Source: an uncultured Acidaminococcus sp. (GTDB lineage: Bacteria > Bacillota > Negativicutes > Acidaminococcales > Acidaminococcaceae). Taken from it: a DNA stretch of 40,089 nucleotides. Under the pieces are notes generated by a model. That model was not told the DNA's origin and searched no databases. It saw only the letters and a program-made list of their open reading frames with translations. A program made the position numbers and the translations under genes. Position 1 is the stretch's first letter. Each line of letters opens with the position of its first letter. The stretch lies in assembly GCA_905213155.1 (NCBI GenBank), contig CAJMHI010000014.1, positions 1-40,089 on the forward strand. The letters are read 5' to 3'. Below, one piece after another: positions 15,374 through 24,363 of this stretch.

Positions 15374-15441
15374 ACATTTAAGCAGTGAAATATCACGCGA
15401 GGGGACAGCGAAAAGATTTGAGAGAAGACCGCAATGGCAGA

Positions 15442-16260
15442 ATGAAATTTAGCGTATGTGCGGTGGATCGCCCACTGCCTATAGACGTACCTTTTCCTTT
15501 GCGGGGAGACAGCTACCAACAATGTGCGGAGATAGCAGCCTCTCTGGGCTTTGATGGGATTGAATTGCAAGTACAGGATCCCTCAAAGTATAATGGAAAA
15601 GAGCTACGCAAGATGTTGGACAGCTACGGACTTCGGGCCTCCGCTGTAACCACGGGACTGGCTTATACCTATGAAGGCATGAGCATGGTGCATCCGGATA
15701 AAAAAATCCGACATGCAACAGTGGAACGTTTAAAACGCCAGTTGGACCTTGCCAAAGACCTGGATTCACAGATCCTCATCGGTTTCTTGCGTGGCAGAAA
15801 AGCTCCCGGGCAGACGGATCAGGAATTTGAGGAAATCTTAACCGAAAGCGTGTACCAGGTACTTCGCTATGCGGAGGAAATACAAACGCCTATGGTGATG
15901 GAACAGATTAATCATCTGGATGGCGATGTATTTTGCTCCACTGAAAGAACCATGACCTTTCTGGAGAAATTTAAATCAGACTGGCTGGTATATAATGGAG
16001 ATACCTACCATATGGCAATGGAAGACACAGATATTGCTAAAGCACTCCAGCGCTCCCTATCCAAGTTGGTTCTTTTCCACGTGTCCGACGTGGGCAGGAC
16101 GTTCCCGGATGGAAAACATTTTGACTTTGCCACGGCGGCCAAGACATTGAAAGATAATCACTATCATAAATGGGTCAGCATTGAGTACAAACCGCTGCCC
16201 GATACCTTAACAGCCTGTCGCAGCGGAATTGCTTATCTAAAAGGACATTTTGGAAATTAA
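15442..16260 (+). CDS. Sugar isomerase/epimerase-like TIM barrel (AP_endonuc_2 family), first gene of operon
   Basis: The 272-residue protein belongs to the xylose-isomerase-like TIM-barrel superfamily (IolI, IolE, tagatose/psicose 3-epimerase relatives). The usual four metal ligands are visible in order: Glu in VMEQINH, Asp in YNGDTYHM, His in LFHVSD and Glu in SIEYKP. An isomerase, epimerase, dehydratase or lyase acting on a sugar or keto-sugar is expected, but the substrate cannot be read. The start at 15442 matches the family N-terminus (MKFSVCAVDRP); its ribosome site is weak. A TTG at 15418, after GAGGGG, or the ATG at 15385 are alternatives. The next gene begins 17 bases after the stop. 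Confidence 0.8.
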   Translation: MKFSVCAVDRPLPIDVPFPLRGDSYQQCAEIAASLGFDGIELQVQDPSKYNGKELRKMLDSYGLRASAVTTGLAYTYEGMSMVHPDKKIRHATVERLKRQLDLAKDLDSQILIGFLRGRKAPGQTDQEFEEILTESVYQVLRYAEEIQTPMVMEQINHLDGDVFCSTERTMTFLEKFKSDWLVYNGDTYHMAMEDTDIAKALQRSLSKLVLFHVSDVGRTFPDGKHFDFATAAKTLKDNHYHKWVSIEYKPLPDTLTACRSGIAYLKGHFGN

Positions 16261-16277
16261 AACGGAGGGATGAAACC

Positions 16278-16931
16278 ATGAGTATTGAAAAATTGACTTT
16301 TGCAGAACCGTTCTTTCAAGTCGTCTATATTGAAAACGAAGAAAAGTATTTTGTAGAACCTATGAGCATCGTCTTTAACCTGGCCCACAAAAGCCAAAAA
16401 GACTTGGCACTGCGTGATATGATGCTAGCCCCTCTAAAGGGTGCTGTGGTATCCGGTGTAGAACTCCACAATATTGAAAAAGCAGTGGTCTTCCTTGATT
16501 TCGCAAAGCTGGATATTAAGGACCCTGCCACCACAGAAAAGATTAAGCATACCTGGCGCAGCCTGTACCAATGCTCCGGGCAGGAACGGCACAAGGGTCT
16601 CCCCTACTACAAGTCCCCCAAAATTCGTATCGGCGGCGACACGGAAATCAACGTATGCTACGTGGACAGCCCGATGTATCCATCCGGTCCGCACCGTGAG
16701 CATGACCGGAATTTCGACGAAGTCCACGCACAAATCCTGGGCATGGGGATGATGCAAAAAATCGAACAAAAAGAATGGGAAGAAAAACATAAGATTAAAG
16801 TATATCAGGAATTTATTATGGCACCGGGGACTGTTCATGACAAGTTTTACGACGCCAACGGAAACTACCCATGGCACCAGTACTGCAGCATAACTCCATG
16901 CGTTTATATGCCGATTGAGATTGACCGCTGA
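16278..16931 (+). CDS. Cupin-like protein of unknown function
   Basis: I do not recognise a named family for this 217-residue protein. Two segments resemble the cupin metal site: SGPHREHDRNFDEVHAQILG (about 135-154), with His, His and Glu spaced roughly as in cupin motif 1, and MAPGTVHDKFYDANGNYPWHQY, with a PG-x-x-H like motif 2. A single-domain metal-binding beta barrel that isomerises or cleaves a sugar derivative is therefore plausible. It has no signal peptide or membrane helix. It has a GGAGGG ribosome site and sits in an operon between a TIM-barrel isomerase and a Gfo/Idh/MocA oxidoreductase, 22 bases before the latter. Confidence 0.6.
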   Translation: MSIEKLTFAEPFFQVVYIENEEKYFVEPMSIVFNLAHKSQKDLALRDMMLAPLKGAVVSGVELHNIEKAVVFLDFAKLDIKDPATTEKIKHTWRSLYQCSGQERHKGLPYYKSPKIRIGGDTEINVCYVDSPMYPSGPHREHDRNFDEVHAQILGMGMMQKIEQKEWEEKHKIKVYQEFIMAPGTVHDKFYDANGNYPWHQYCSITPCVYMPIEIDR

Positions 16932-16953
16932 CAATAAAGGAGGAAACGGAAAC

Positions 16954-18138
16954 ATGAAGGGAAGAATAGAAAAACCGATTACGATTGGCATCATCGGCAC
17001 CGGATATGGCTCCGAACTTCACGGTAACGGCTATATCAATATGGTAGGCGTACCCGTCCGGCTAAAGACAGTCTGTGGCGGTTCCAATCTGGCTAAGGCA
17101 GAAAAAATTAAAGAAAAATTTGGGTACGAAAAAGCAACGCTGGATTATATGGATATTATCAATGATCCTGAAATTGACGTAGTAGATATTACCGCAAACC
17201 AGGATTTGCATATTCCCCTTGCCATTAAAGCCATGCGGGCTGGAAAAGATGTGATCTGCGAAAAGCCATTGACCGGCTACCTGGGCAGCGGCGAGGACAA
17301 TGTAGGAAAAACCGTTCCCAAATCTGTAATGTATGACGCCGTCATCGCCCAAATGGATGAACTCAAGCAAGTGATCCAGGAAACCGGCAGAAAGTTCATG
17401 TATGCAGAAAATACTGTCTACGCAACACCGGTACAAAAGGCTGCTGAGATTATCCGTGCCAAGAAGCCTAAAATTATGCTCATGACCAGCGAGAATACGC
17501 TGATTGGCTCCAGCTCCGATAAAGCAGGGCATTGGAAAAATATTGGCGGCGGCACCATGATGCGTAACGGTATCCATGGCTTAACGGGCATGCTGTGGTT
17601 AAAGCAGGTAGAGGCGCAAAGCCGGGGTGAAGACATTTCCATTGTCAGCGTAACAGCGGACATGGGCGTGCAAACAGCCGCGCTCAAAAACGAAAAACAC
17701 CGCTATGTGAATGCCCACCCGGTAGATGTGGAAGACATGGCGCTGGTGTCCGTAACGTTTTCTGATGGCACAAAATGTGTGGCTATGTGCTCCGACGCTG
17801 TGCTAGGCGGCTCCCGGAACACCCTGAATATTTACGGCAGCGATGGCACCTTGTTCTGCAACTTAAATCCCTGCAATATTTTAAACACCTATTTCATGGA
17901 TGAAGAAGGCCTGGATGATGTCTATATTTCTGAAATGCTTCCCCAAAAGACCGGCTGGAACGAAGCCTTTGTATCCGACGAAGTCATCCGTGGCTATACA
18001 GGCGAATTAAAGAGCTTCCTGGAAAGCGTTGCTTATAACACTAAGCCTGATTCTGATTTTGACCTGGCCTATACCGTAATGAAAGTCATTTATGCCGCAT
18101 ATCGTTCTGCCGAAGAAGGCAAGAAAATCATTTTGTAA
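16954..18138 (+). CDS. Gfo/Idh/MocA-family NAD(P)-dependent oxidoreductase
   Basis: The 394-residue enzyme has an N-terminal Rossmann domain (IGIIGTGYGS, about 10-19), the family's catalytic-lysine motif CEKPLTG (about 107-113) and a C-terminal beta-sheet substrate domain with the conserved GGGTMMRNGIHGL segment (about 196-208), whose His and upstream residues usually form the active site. Members oxidise hydroxyls of cyclitols, sugars or glycosides, often at C3. A loop of about 20 residues after CEKPL (LGSGEDNVGKTVPKSV) is longer than in inositol dehydrogenases. The start at 16954 follows AAAGGAGG; an in-frame ATG upstream overlaps the preceding gene and lacks a site. The partner isomerases on both sides suggest an oxidation-then-isomerisation or lyase sequence. 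Confidence 0.88.
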   Translation: MKGRIEKPITIGIIGTGYGSELHGNGYINMVGVPVRLKTVCGGSNLAKAEKIKEKFGYEKATLDYMDIINDPEIDVVDITANQDLHIPLAIKAMRAGKDVICEKPLTGYLGSGEDNVGKTVPKSVMYDAVIAQMDELKQVIQETGRKFMYAENTVYATPVQKAAEIIRAKKPKIMLMTSENTLIGSSSDKAGHWKNIGGGTMMRNGIHGLTGMLWLKQVEAQSRGEDISIVSVTADMGVQTAALKNEKHRYVNAHPVDVEDMALVSVTFSDGTKCVAMCSDAVLGGSRNTLNIYGSDGTLFCNLNPCNILNTYFMDEEGLDDVYISEMLPQKTGWNEAFVSDEVIRGYTGELKSFLESVAYNTKPDSDFDLAYTVMKVIYAAYRSAEEGKKIIL

Positions 18139-18166
18139 TGCTGCCTTGTGATTAGGGGGGAAAAAG

Positions 18167-18988
18167 ATGGCAAGAAAATATTCTTTAGCGCATTTGGGAT
18201 TTTTAACCCTGACTCCGCCACAGCTGATTTACCTGGCTAAAGGAGCCGGCTATGACTACGCCAGCATACGCATCATTTTGCTGGGCGTCAAAGGCGAAGT
18301 GGATTATGATTTATCAAAGAATCCAAAACTCTTTGCCCTGACAAAACAGGCTATGGAAGATACAGGAATTGGCATTCATGATATTGAGCTGGCCAAAATT
18401 TCCGATGACACAGATGTGACAACGTATGAACCAGCTTTTGAAGCGGCTGCCAAATTACACGTACACCAAGTGATCAGCAGCATTTGGACGGACAATGAAT
18501 CCGTTTATCTGGAGCAGTTTGCCAAACTCTGCGATCTGGCAGCACAGTATCAGCTGAATATCGGCCTGGAGCCTGTTACATTTGCCTCTATCTATAATTT
18601 GCAACAGGCACTGGCAATTCTTAAGAAAGTGAACCGGCCCAATGGCAAAATCCTGCTGGATACGCTGCACTTCCACCGTTCCCGGGTCTCGCTGGCAGAA
18701 ATCCAGGCGGCACCAAAAGAACTTTTTGATTTTGCCCATATCTGCGATGCTCCCAAGGAAATCCCCACTACGAAAGAAGCACTGATACATACAGCCCGGG
18801 ATGAACGGTTGTATGTAGGTGAAGGCGGCATTGATGTAGCGGGTATGGCAAAATGCTTGCGTCCGGATACCGTATTTTCACTGGAATTACCCCATACCCA
18901 GCGCATTGCAGAGTTGGGCCATTTTGAACACGCCCGGCGTTGCCTGGCAACGTGCAAAGCCTACATGAAAGAGCACGGACTGGATTAA
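18167..18988 (+). CDS. Sugar isomerase/epimerase-like TIM barrel, last gene of operon
   Basis: This is a second xylose-isomerase-like TIM barrel (273 residues), clearly different from the first gene of the operon. The metal residues appear as Glu in GLEPVTF, Asp/His in LLDTLHFHRS, His in FAHICDAP and Glu in FSLELPH, and the GEGGIDV motif near 224-230 is typical of the IolE/hydroxypyruvate-isomerase branch. It may be a dehydratase or isomerase acting on the keto product of the oxidoreductase. Start ATG after AGGGGGG; 28 bases behind the previous gene. The operon ends here at a perfect terminator. No transporter, kinase or glycosidase gene is present in the cluster. Confidence 0.85.
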   Translation: MARKYSLAHLGFLTLTPPQLIYLAKGAGYDYASIRIILLGVKGEVDYDLSKNPKLFALTKQAMEDTGIGIHDIELAKISDDTDVTTYEPAFEAAAKLHVHQVISSIWTDNESVYLEQFAKLCDLAAQYQLNIGLEPVTFASIYNLQQALAILKKVNRPNGKILLDTLHFHRSRVSLAEIQAAPKELFDFAHICDAPKEIPTTKEALIHTARDERLYVGEGGIDVAGMAKCLRPDTVFSLELPHTQRIAELGHFEHARRCLATCKAYMKEHGLD

Positions 18989-19030
18989 AAATCACCCGTC
19001 AGGGAAATACTTCCCTGACGGGTGATTTTT
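18987..19030. terminator. Bidirectional terminator between convergent operons
   Basis: A perfect 20-bp stem (18987-19006 with 19011-19030) with a 4-base loop ATAC, starting AAAAA and ending TTTTT, so it can stop both the plus-strand operon and ligA. Confidence 0.97.
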
Positions 19031-19047
19031 TACTTAGTCTATAAAAG

Positions 19048-21075
19048 TTACGGTTCCTGGTGTAACAAGCGGAGGAATTCAGCTTCATCCAGGATAGTAA
19101 TGCCCAGGCTTTGGGCTTTGGTCATTTTGCTTCCAGGATCCGCACCTGCTACCACATAGTCCGTTTTTTTGCTGACACTGCTGGTCACATTAGCCCCTAC
19201 ATCCTGCGCCATAGTTTGGGCCGTAGCCCGGTCCAAATTGGACAAGGTTCCTGTAAAGACCATCGTTTTTCCATAAAATGGATGGGATTCATCCGTGCGA
19301 GCGCCATGTGTCATTTCCATCGTGAGACCTGCGGCCTGCAGCCGGGATAACAAATCCAGATTGGCAGGATCCCCGAACCAGGTCACCACGCTTTCTGCAA
19401 TGACCGGTCCGATATCCGCAATCCCTGCCAGTTCTTCCTGGTTTGCGTGTTGCAATGCCTCCATAGTTTGATACTGCATAGCCAGCGTTCTGGCGACTTT
19501 GGCGCCTACATGGCGTATACCTAAAGCGAAAAGCAATTTATCCAAGCCTTGCTGCTTGCTGGCAGTAATGGCATTGACCAGATTTTCAGCGCTTTTCTGC
19601 CCCATCCGGTCCAGTGTAACCAACTGATCCACCGTTAACAGGTACAAATCCGCAGGATCTTTTATTAAATGCTGCTCCTGCAGTCGTGCCAGGACACTGG
19701 GACCGCAGCCGTCAATATTCATGGCATCCCGGCTTGTGAAATGGATCAAGCCTTCCCGTCCCAGCGCAGGACAATGGGGATTGGTGCAACGTACCGCCGC
19801 CTCTCCAACTTTACGTTCCACCGGCCAGCCACATTCGGGGCATTTTTCCGGCATATGAAATACGGTTTCCATGCCGGTACGCTTTTCTGTGACCACCCGG
19901 ACCACTTCCGGAATAATTTCAGCCGCCTTATTGATCATTACATGATCGCCGATGCGAATGTCTTTTTCCTTGATAAAGTCTTCGTTGTGCAGCGTAGCCC
20001 GGCTGATCGTACTGCCAGAAAGCCGCACCGGATCCAATACTGCGGTAGGCGTCAAAACGCCGGTGCGCCCCACCTGGATGACAATCTCCCGCAAGGTGGT
20101 TTCTGCCTGTTCCGGAGGGAATTTGTACGCCATGGCCCAGCGGGGATCTTTGCCTGTGGCACCTAAAATATTTTGCTGCCACACCGCATTGACTTTAACC
20201 ACCACACCGTCCGTATCATACCCCAAGGAAACGCGCCGCTCCCCATGTTGTTTAATCAGCGCATTGGCTTCCTGAATGGTTTTCACCAATGTCCGGCCTT
20301 CTGTCGTAGTAAAGCCGTACTGTTGCAGCATATCCATAGAGGCATTGTGGGTATCAAGAGCCCCAGTCCCCACGCCATAGGCAAAAAACGCCAGCTCCCG
20401 TTTGGCCGTTACCCGGGGATCCAATTGCCGCAAGCTGCCAGCGGCGGCATTCCGACAGTTGGCAAATTCCCGTTCCCCGTTTTCTACCCGCTCCTCATTA
20501 AGTTCCATAAAGGCGTGCCGGGGCATATACACTTCTCCCCGCACGTCCAGAATTTCCGGCAGTTCCATGCCAGGAATAGGTTGCAAGGTTTTAGGGATAT
20601 TGCGAATAGTACGTACATTATCCGTCACATTTTCCCCTACATTCCCATCGCCTCGCGTAGCCGCCCGGGCAAACCGGCCATTTTCATAAATAATACTGCA
20701 AGCCAGCCCATCGATTTTAGGTTCGACTACATATTCCACCTGCGCATCTTTGGGGAGTCCTTCCCGCACCCGCCGGTCAAATTCTTCCATCTCTCCCGGA
20801 GAAAACGCATTGGCAAGACTGAGCAGTGGGGTCATATGCCGGACTTCTGTAAAGCCTGTTTTTACCCGTCCCCCCACTTTTTGGGTAGGAGAATCCGGTG
20901 TTAAAAATTCCGGGAACTGATTTTCCAGGTCCCGCAGCTGCCGCAGCATGGCATCATATTCCCAGTCTTCCAGGGTAGGTGCATCCTGGACATAGTATAA
21001 GTAGGAATTTTTTCGCAGTTCTGCCCGTAAAGCCTCGATTTTTTCTCTGGCTTCCTCTTTGGTTCCTTCAAACAC
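19048..21075 (-). CDS. ligA: NAD-dependent DNA ligase
   Basis: The 675-residue enzyme seals nicks in duplex DNA using NAD+. Domains in order are the Ia domain that binds NMN, the adenylation domain with the active lysine in EPKIDGLA (about 119), the OB fold, the Cys4 zinc finger (CPECGW then RCTNPHCPA, about 406-432), helix-hairpin-helix repeats (about 445-580) and a C-terminal BRCT domain (about 595-675; TMVFTGTLSNLDR). It is complete. It begins 11 bases after pcrA, the usual pcrA-ligA pairing, and is the last gene of the tsaE operon. Confidence 0.98.
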   Translation of the reverse strand: MFEGTKEEAREKIEALRAELRKNSYLYYVQDAPTLEDWEYDAMLRQLRDLENQFPEFLTPDSPTQKVGGRVKTGFTEVRHMTPLLSLANAFSPGEMEEFDRRVREGLPKDAQVEYVVEPKIDGLACSIIYENGRFARAATRGDGNVGENVTDNVRTIRNIPKTLQPIPGMELPEILDVRGEVYMPRHAFMELNEERVENGEREFANCRNAAAGSLRQLDPRVTAKRELAFFAYGVGTGALDTHNASMDMLQQYGFTTTEGRTLVKTIQEANALIKQHGERRVSLGYDTDGVVVKVNAVWQQNILGATGKDPRWAMAYKFPPEQAETTLREIVIQVGRTGVLTPTAVLDPVRLSGSTISRATLHNEDFIKEKDIRIGDHVMINKAAEIIPEVVRVVTEKRTGMETVFHMPEKCPECGWPVERKVGEAAVRCTNPHCPALGREGLIHFTSRDAMNIDGCGPSVLARLQEQHLIKDPADLYLLTVDQLVTLDRMGQKSAENLVNAITASKQQGLDKLLFALGIRHVGAKVARTLAMQYQTMEALQHANQEELAGIADIGPVIAESVVTWFGDPANLDLLSRLQAAGLTMEMTHGARTDESHPFYGKTMVFTGTLSNLDRATAQTMAQDVGANVTSSVSKKTDYVVAGADPGSKMTKAQSLGITILDEAEFLRLLHQEP

Positions 21076-21086
21076 CGTTCTGCCTC

Positions 21087-23336
21087 CTATGCCTTTTGCA
21101 GGACTTTATACTTTGTAGCCAGCTGTTTTACGCCGCATCCTGGAAAAGCAGCCAAGACTACCTGTCCCTCCGCCCCATCTGGTTTTACTTCAATAATCGT
21201 GCCTGTACCAAACTTTTTATGAACACATTTATCTCCTGGATGGAAAGTGGGCACCGCTTTCCCTTCCGGGATATACCGGCTCCGGGGTTTTGGCGCGGGT
21301 ACATCTAAAATACTGGCTCCCCGTTTTTTGGCAATACTGCGCAAAGCACTGCGTCCTTCCAGCATCCTCTGGGCACCAGCTTCATAGCGGACATTTCTAC
21401 GGATAGGCCTTGCGTTTTCCAAAAGGTTTCGGGGAATTTCCTGAAGAAACCGGGAAGGAGGATACATCACCACATGCCCATACACCATTCGGCTCTGACA
21501 GCTGGTTAGATACAGTTTGCGCTTTGCCCGGGTAATCCCCACATAACATAACCGCCGTTCTTCTTCCAGTTTGTCCTCATCATCCAGGCTGCGCTGACTG
21601 GGAAACAGCCCATCTTCCAGGCCGCCGATAAACACCACGGGAAACTCAAGGCCTTTAGCCGCATGCAGTGTCATAAGTGTCACCGCATCCTGAGTAAGCT
21701 GGGCATCATCAATATCCGAGACCAGTGCTACATGGTTCAGAAAATCTTCCAGTGTTTTATTATTTTCTTCCCCTTCTTCCCGGGAAAACTCGTCGGCAAT
21801 CCGTTCCAGTTCCGCTAGGTTTTCCAGCCGGCTCTTGGACTGGTCAGAGTTTTCCAGCTGCAGGGTCTCTAAGTATCCGCTTTTTTCCAGCACCAACTGG
21901 ATCAGGTCTTTTACAGGGATGACATCAATTTGTTGGGAAATTTCTGCAATCATGGCGGTAAAACTCCGGATTTTACTGAAAGCCCGCCCTAAAACTTCTT
22001 TGGCGTCTGTTCCTTCCAGTACCTGGGAAAAGGGCAGTCCGGAATTGTCTGCCAGGGCATGGAGTTTTGCTACAGAGGCAGCCCCGATTCCTCGTTTGGG
22101 CTCGTTGATAATCCGGTCCAGGGCCTGCCCGTCCCGCTGGTTAGCAAGAAAACGGAGATACCCCAGGGTATCCTTAATTTCCTTCCGGTCATAAAATTTC
22201 AAGCTTCCCACCATCACATAAGGAATGCCATTATTGATGAGATTTTCTTCAAACATCCGGGATTGGGCGTTGGTCCGGTACAATACCGCCATGTCTCCAA
22301 ACGAGGTGCCTTGTCTATGTAAGGCCACAATTTGCCCTACAGTATATTGGGACTCTTCCCGGTCATCCCGGGCTTGAAAGTAAGTAATTGGCTGTCCGTT
22401 GCCATTATCCGTCCACAGCTTTTTGGGACGCCGGGCCGCATTATTTTTGATCACCCCGTTGGCGGCATCCAAAATCACCTGGGTGGAGCGGTAGTTCTGC
22501 TCCAATTTGTAGATCCGGGCATTGGGGTAATCCTTTTCAAAATCCAAAATATTATTGATATCCGCGCCCCGCCAGCCGTAGATGCTCTGGTCAATATCCC
22601 CCACGGCACACAGATTGTTTTCCGGTGCAGCCAAAAGTTTTGCCAGCAGGTACTGCACATGGTTGGTATCCTGGTATTCGTCAATCAGGACATACTGAAA
22701 TTTTTGCTGGTACTTCTGCCGTACGTCTGCATCCTGCTGCAATAGCTGCACCGTCAGCAGCAGTAAGTCGTCAAAATCCAGGGCATTGCTCTGCCGCAGA
22801 TGCTGCTGGTACTCCTGATAAATTTCCGCCACTTTTTTTTCATGAAAATCCTCGGCCTTTTGAGCAAAGGTCATGGCATCAATCCGGGCATTTTTCGCAT
22901 TGGAAATGGTGGACAAAAGCCCCGGCAGCGGATAAAATTTTTCATCCAGGTTTAGTTTTTTCAAAGACTCTTTCAACACATTTTTGCAGTCGCTGGTATC
23001 ATAAATAGAAAAACTGGTTGTATATCCGGGCAGTTTGCCAATCTCCCGCCGCAGCAGCTGATTGCAAAAGCCATGGAACGTATACAGCCACACATCCTTG
23101 GCCGCCTGTCCCACCAGTTTATTCACCCGCTGGCGCATTTCCTTAGCTGCCTTATTGGTAAAGGTAATGGCCAGAATATTATAGGGCCGCACGCCTTGCT
23201 CCAACAGATAGGCGATTTTTGTCGTGAGCACTTTAGTTTTTCCGCTGCCCGCGCCCGCCAGAATTAACGTAGGCCCGGCCGTTTGTTGTACCGCTGCAGC
23301 CTGCTGTGTATTTAGTCCGTTTAATAACTCCGTCAT
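21087..23336 (-). CDS. pcrA: ATP-dependent DNA helicase PcrA/UvrD
   Basis: The 749-residue protein is an SF1A 3'-5' helicase for repair and for clearing RecA and stalled forks. Motif I is LAGAGSGKT (about 26-34), followed by TFTNKAAKEM (Ia), IDEYQDTN (II), GDIDQSIYGWRGA (III), LEQNYRST (IV), TLHAAKGLEFPVVF (V) and YVGITRAKR (VI). A C-terminal Tudor-like tail (HKKFGTGTIIEV) is typical of PcrA and mediates contact with RNA polymerase in Bacillus. It starts 7 bases after tsaD. Confidence 0.97.
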   Translation of the reverse strand: MTELLNGLNTQQAAAVQQTAGPTLILAGAGSGKTKVLTTKIAYLLEQGVRPYNILAITFTNKAAKEMRQRVNKLVGQAAKDVWLYTFHGFCNQLLRREIGKLPGYTTSFSIYDTSDCKNVLKESLKKLNLDEKFYPLPGLLSTISNAKNARIDAMTFAQKAEDFHEKKVAEIYQEYQQHLRQSNALDFDDLLLLTVQLLQQDADVRQKYQQKFQYVLIDEYQDTNHVQYLLAKLLAAPENNLCAVGDIDQSIYGWRGADINNILDFEKDYPNARIYKLEQNYRSTQVILDAANGVIKNNAARRPKKLWTDNGNGQPITYFQARDDREESQYTVGQIVALHRQGTSFGDMAVLYRTNAQSRMFEENLINNGIPYVMVGSLKFYDRKEIKDTLGYLRFLANQRDGQALDRIINEPKRGIGAASVAKLHALADNSGLPFSQVLEGTDAKEVLGRAFSKIRSFTAMIAEISQQIDVIPVKDLIQLVLEKSGYLETLQLENSDQSKSRLENLAELERIADEFSREEGEENNKTLEDFLNHVALVSDIDDAQLTQDAVTLMTLHAAKGLEFPVVFIGGLEDGLFPSQRSLDDEDKLEEERRLCYVGITRAKRKLYLTSCQSRMVYGHVVMYPPSRFLQEIPRNLLENARPIRRNVRYEAGAQRMLEGRSALRSIAKKRGASILDVPAPKPRSRYIPEGKAVPTFHPGDKCVHKKFGTGTIIEVKPDGAEGQVVLAAFPGCGVKQLATKYKVLQKA

Positions 23337-23343
23337 ACCGCTT

Positions 23344-24363
23344 TTATTCTCCTAGTTTCAATCCGGGATCCGCATTAAGATCCAAGGGCGCAAAATCTTT
23401 GTGCATATATTGATAGTAGCCTCGCACCCCGATCATAACAGCGTTATCCGTACACAAAATCGCCGTGGGATGCACCAGCTCTGCGCCCACACTGCGGGCG
23501 CCTTCTGACAGTTCTTGCTGCAAATGCCGGTTGGCAGAGACACCGCCTGCCAGGACGATTTTTTTCAAGCCCGTTGCTTTTAATGCTTCCTGGCTGCGTT
23601 TTACCAGTACATCCACAATGGCTTCCTGAAAAGAAGCCGCCACGTCTTCCCGTTTATAAGGTGTCTTATTCTGGTCTAACTGGTGCATATAATTAATCAC
23701 GGCACTTTTTAGGCCGCTGAAGCTGAAATCATAGGTATCCTGCAACCGAGCTCTGGGAAAGGCAATAGCCTGGGGATTCCCTGCCAGTGCCAGACGCTCA
23801 ATTTCCGGTCCGCCTGGATAAGGAAGTCCCATAAATCTGGCAATTTTGTCGAAAGCTTCCCCTGCCGCATCATCTCTGGTTTGCCCTAATAAATGAAAGG
23901 TATTATAATCTTTCACCACGAGCAAAGAAGTGTGGCCCCCGCTAACCACCAGCGCCAAAAAAGGAGGCTGTAAATCCGGATCCGCCAGGAAATTGGCAAA
24001 CACATGCCCCTCCAGATGGTTCACGCCGATAAGAGGTTTACCTGTTCCCAGTGCCAGTCCTTTTGCTGCGGAGAGCCCTACCAAAAGTGCTCCCACCAGT
24101 CCCGGACCGTAGGTCACAGCGATAGCATCCACGTCCTGCAGTGACACTTTTGCTTCCTGCAGGGCCTTGTCAATCACTGGCAGTACATGCTCAATATGTT
24201 TCCGGGACGCAATTTCCGGTACGACGCCGCCAAATTTGCGATGCACCAAGATCTGGCTGGAAACCACATTGGATAGGACTTGCCGCCCGTTTTGTACCAC
24301 GGCAGCGGCAGTTTCATCGCAGCTGCTTTCTATCCCCAAAATAGTTACTGTTTTCTCGTTCAT
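23344..24363 (-). CDS. tsaD: tRNA N6-threonylcarbamoyladenosine synthase TsaD (Kae1/Gcp)
   Basis: TsaD transfers the threonylcarbamoyl group to A37 of ANN-decoding tRNAs in the TsaB-TsaD-TsaE complex. The 339-residue protein shows GIESSCDETAAAVV at the N-terminus, the metal-binding HLEGHVF (about 114-120), VSGGHTSLLVV and the C-terminal LAGGVSANRHL and CTDNAVMI motifs. It overlaps rimI by 4 bases and has tsaB and tsaE just upstream, giving a complete set apart from tsaC. Confidence 0.98.
   Translation of the reverse strand: MNEKTVTILGIESSCDETAAAVVQNGRQVLSNVVSSQILVHRKFGGVVPEIASRKHIEHVLPVIDKALQEAKVSLQDVDAIAVTYGPGLVGALLVGLSAAKGLALGTGKPLIGVNHLEGHVFANFLADPDLQPPFLALVVSGGHTSLLVVKDYNTFHLLGQTRDDAAGEAFDKIARFMGLPYPGGPEIERLALAGNPQAIAFPRARLQDTYDFSFSGLKSAVINYMHQLDQNKTPYKREDVAASFQEAIVDVLVKRSQEALKATGLKKIVLAGGVSANRHLQQELSEGARSVGAELVHPTAILCTDNAVMIGVRGYYQYMHKDFAPLDLNADPGLKLGE

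Noticed and set aside
16434..17577. Minus-strand open frames of 171-188 residues
   Set aside because: They oppose the cupin-like and oxidoreductase genes, which have ribosome sites and operon spacing.
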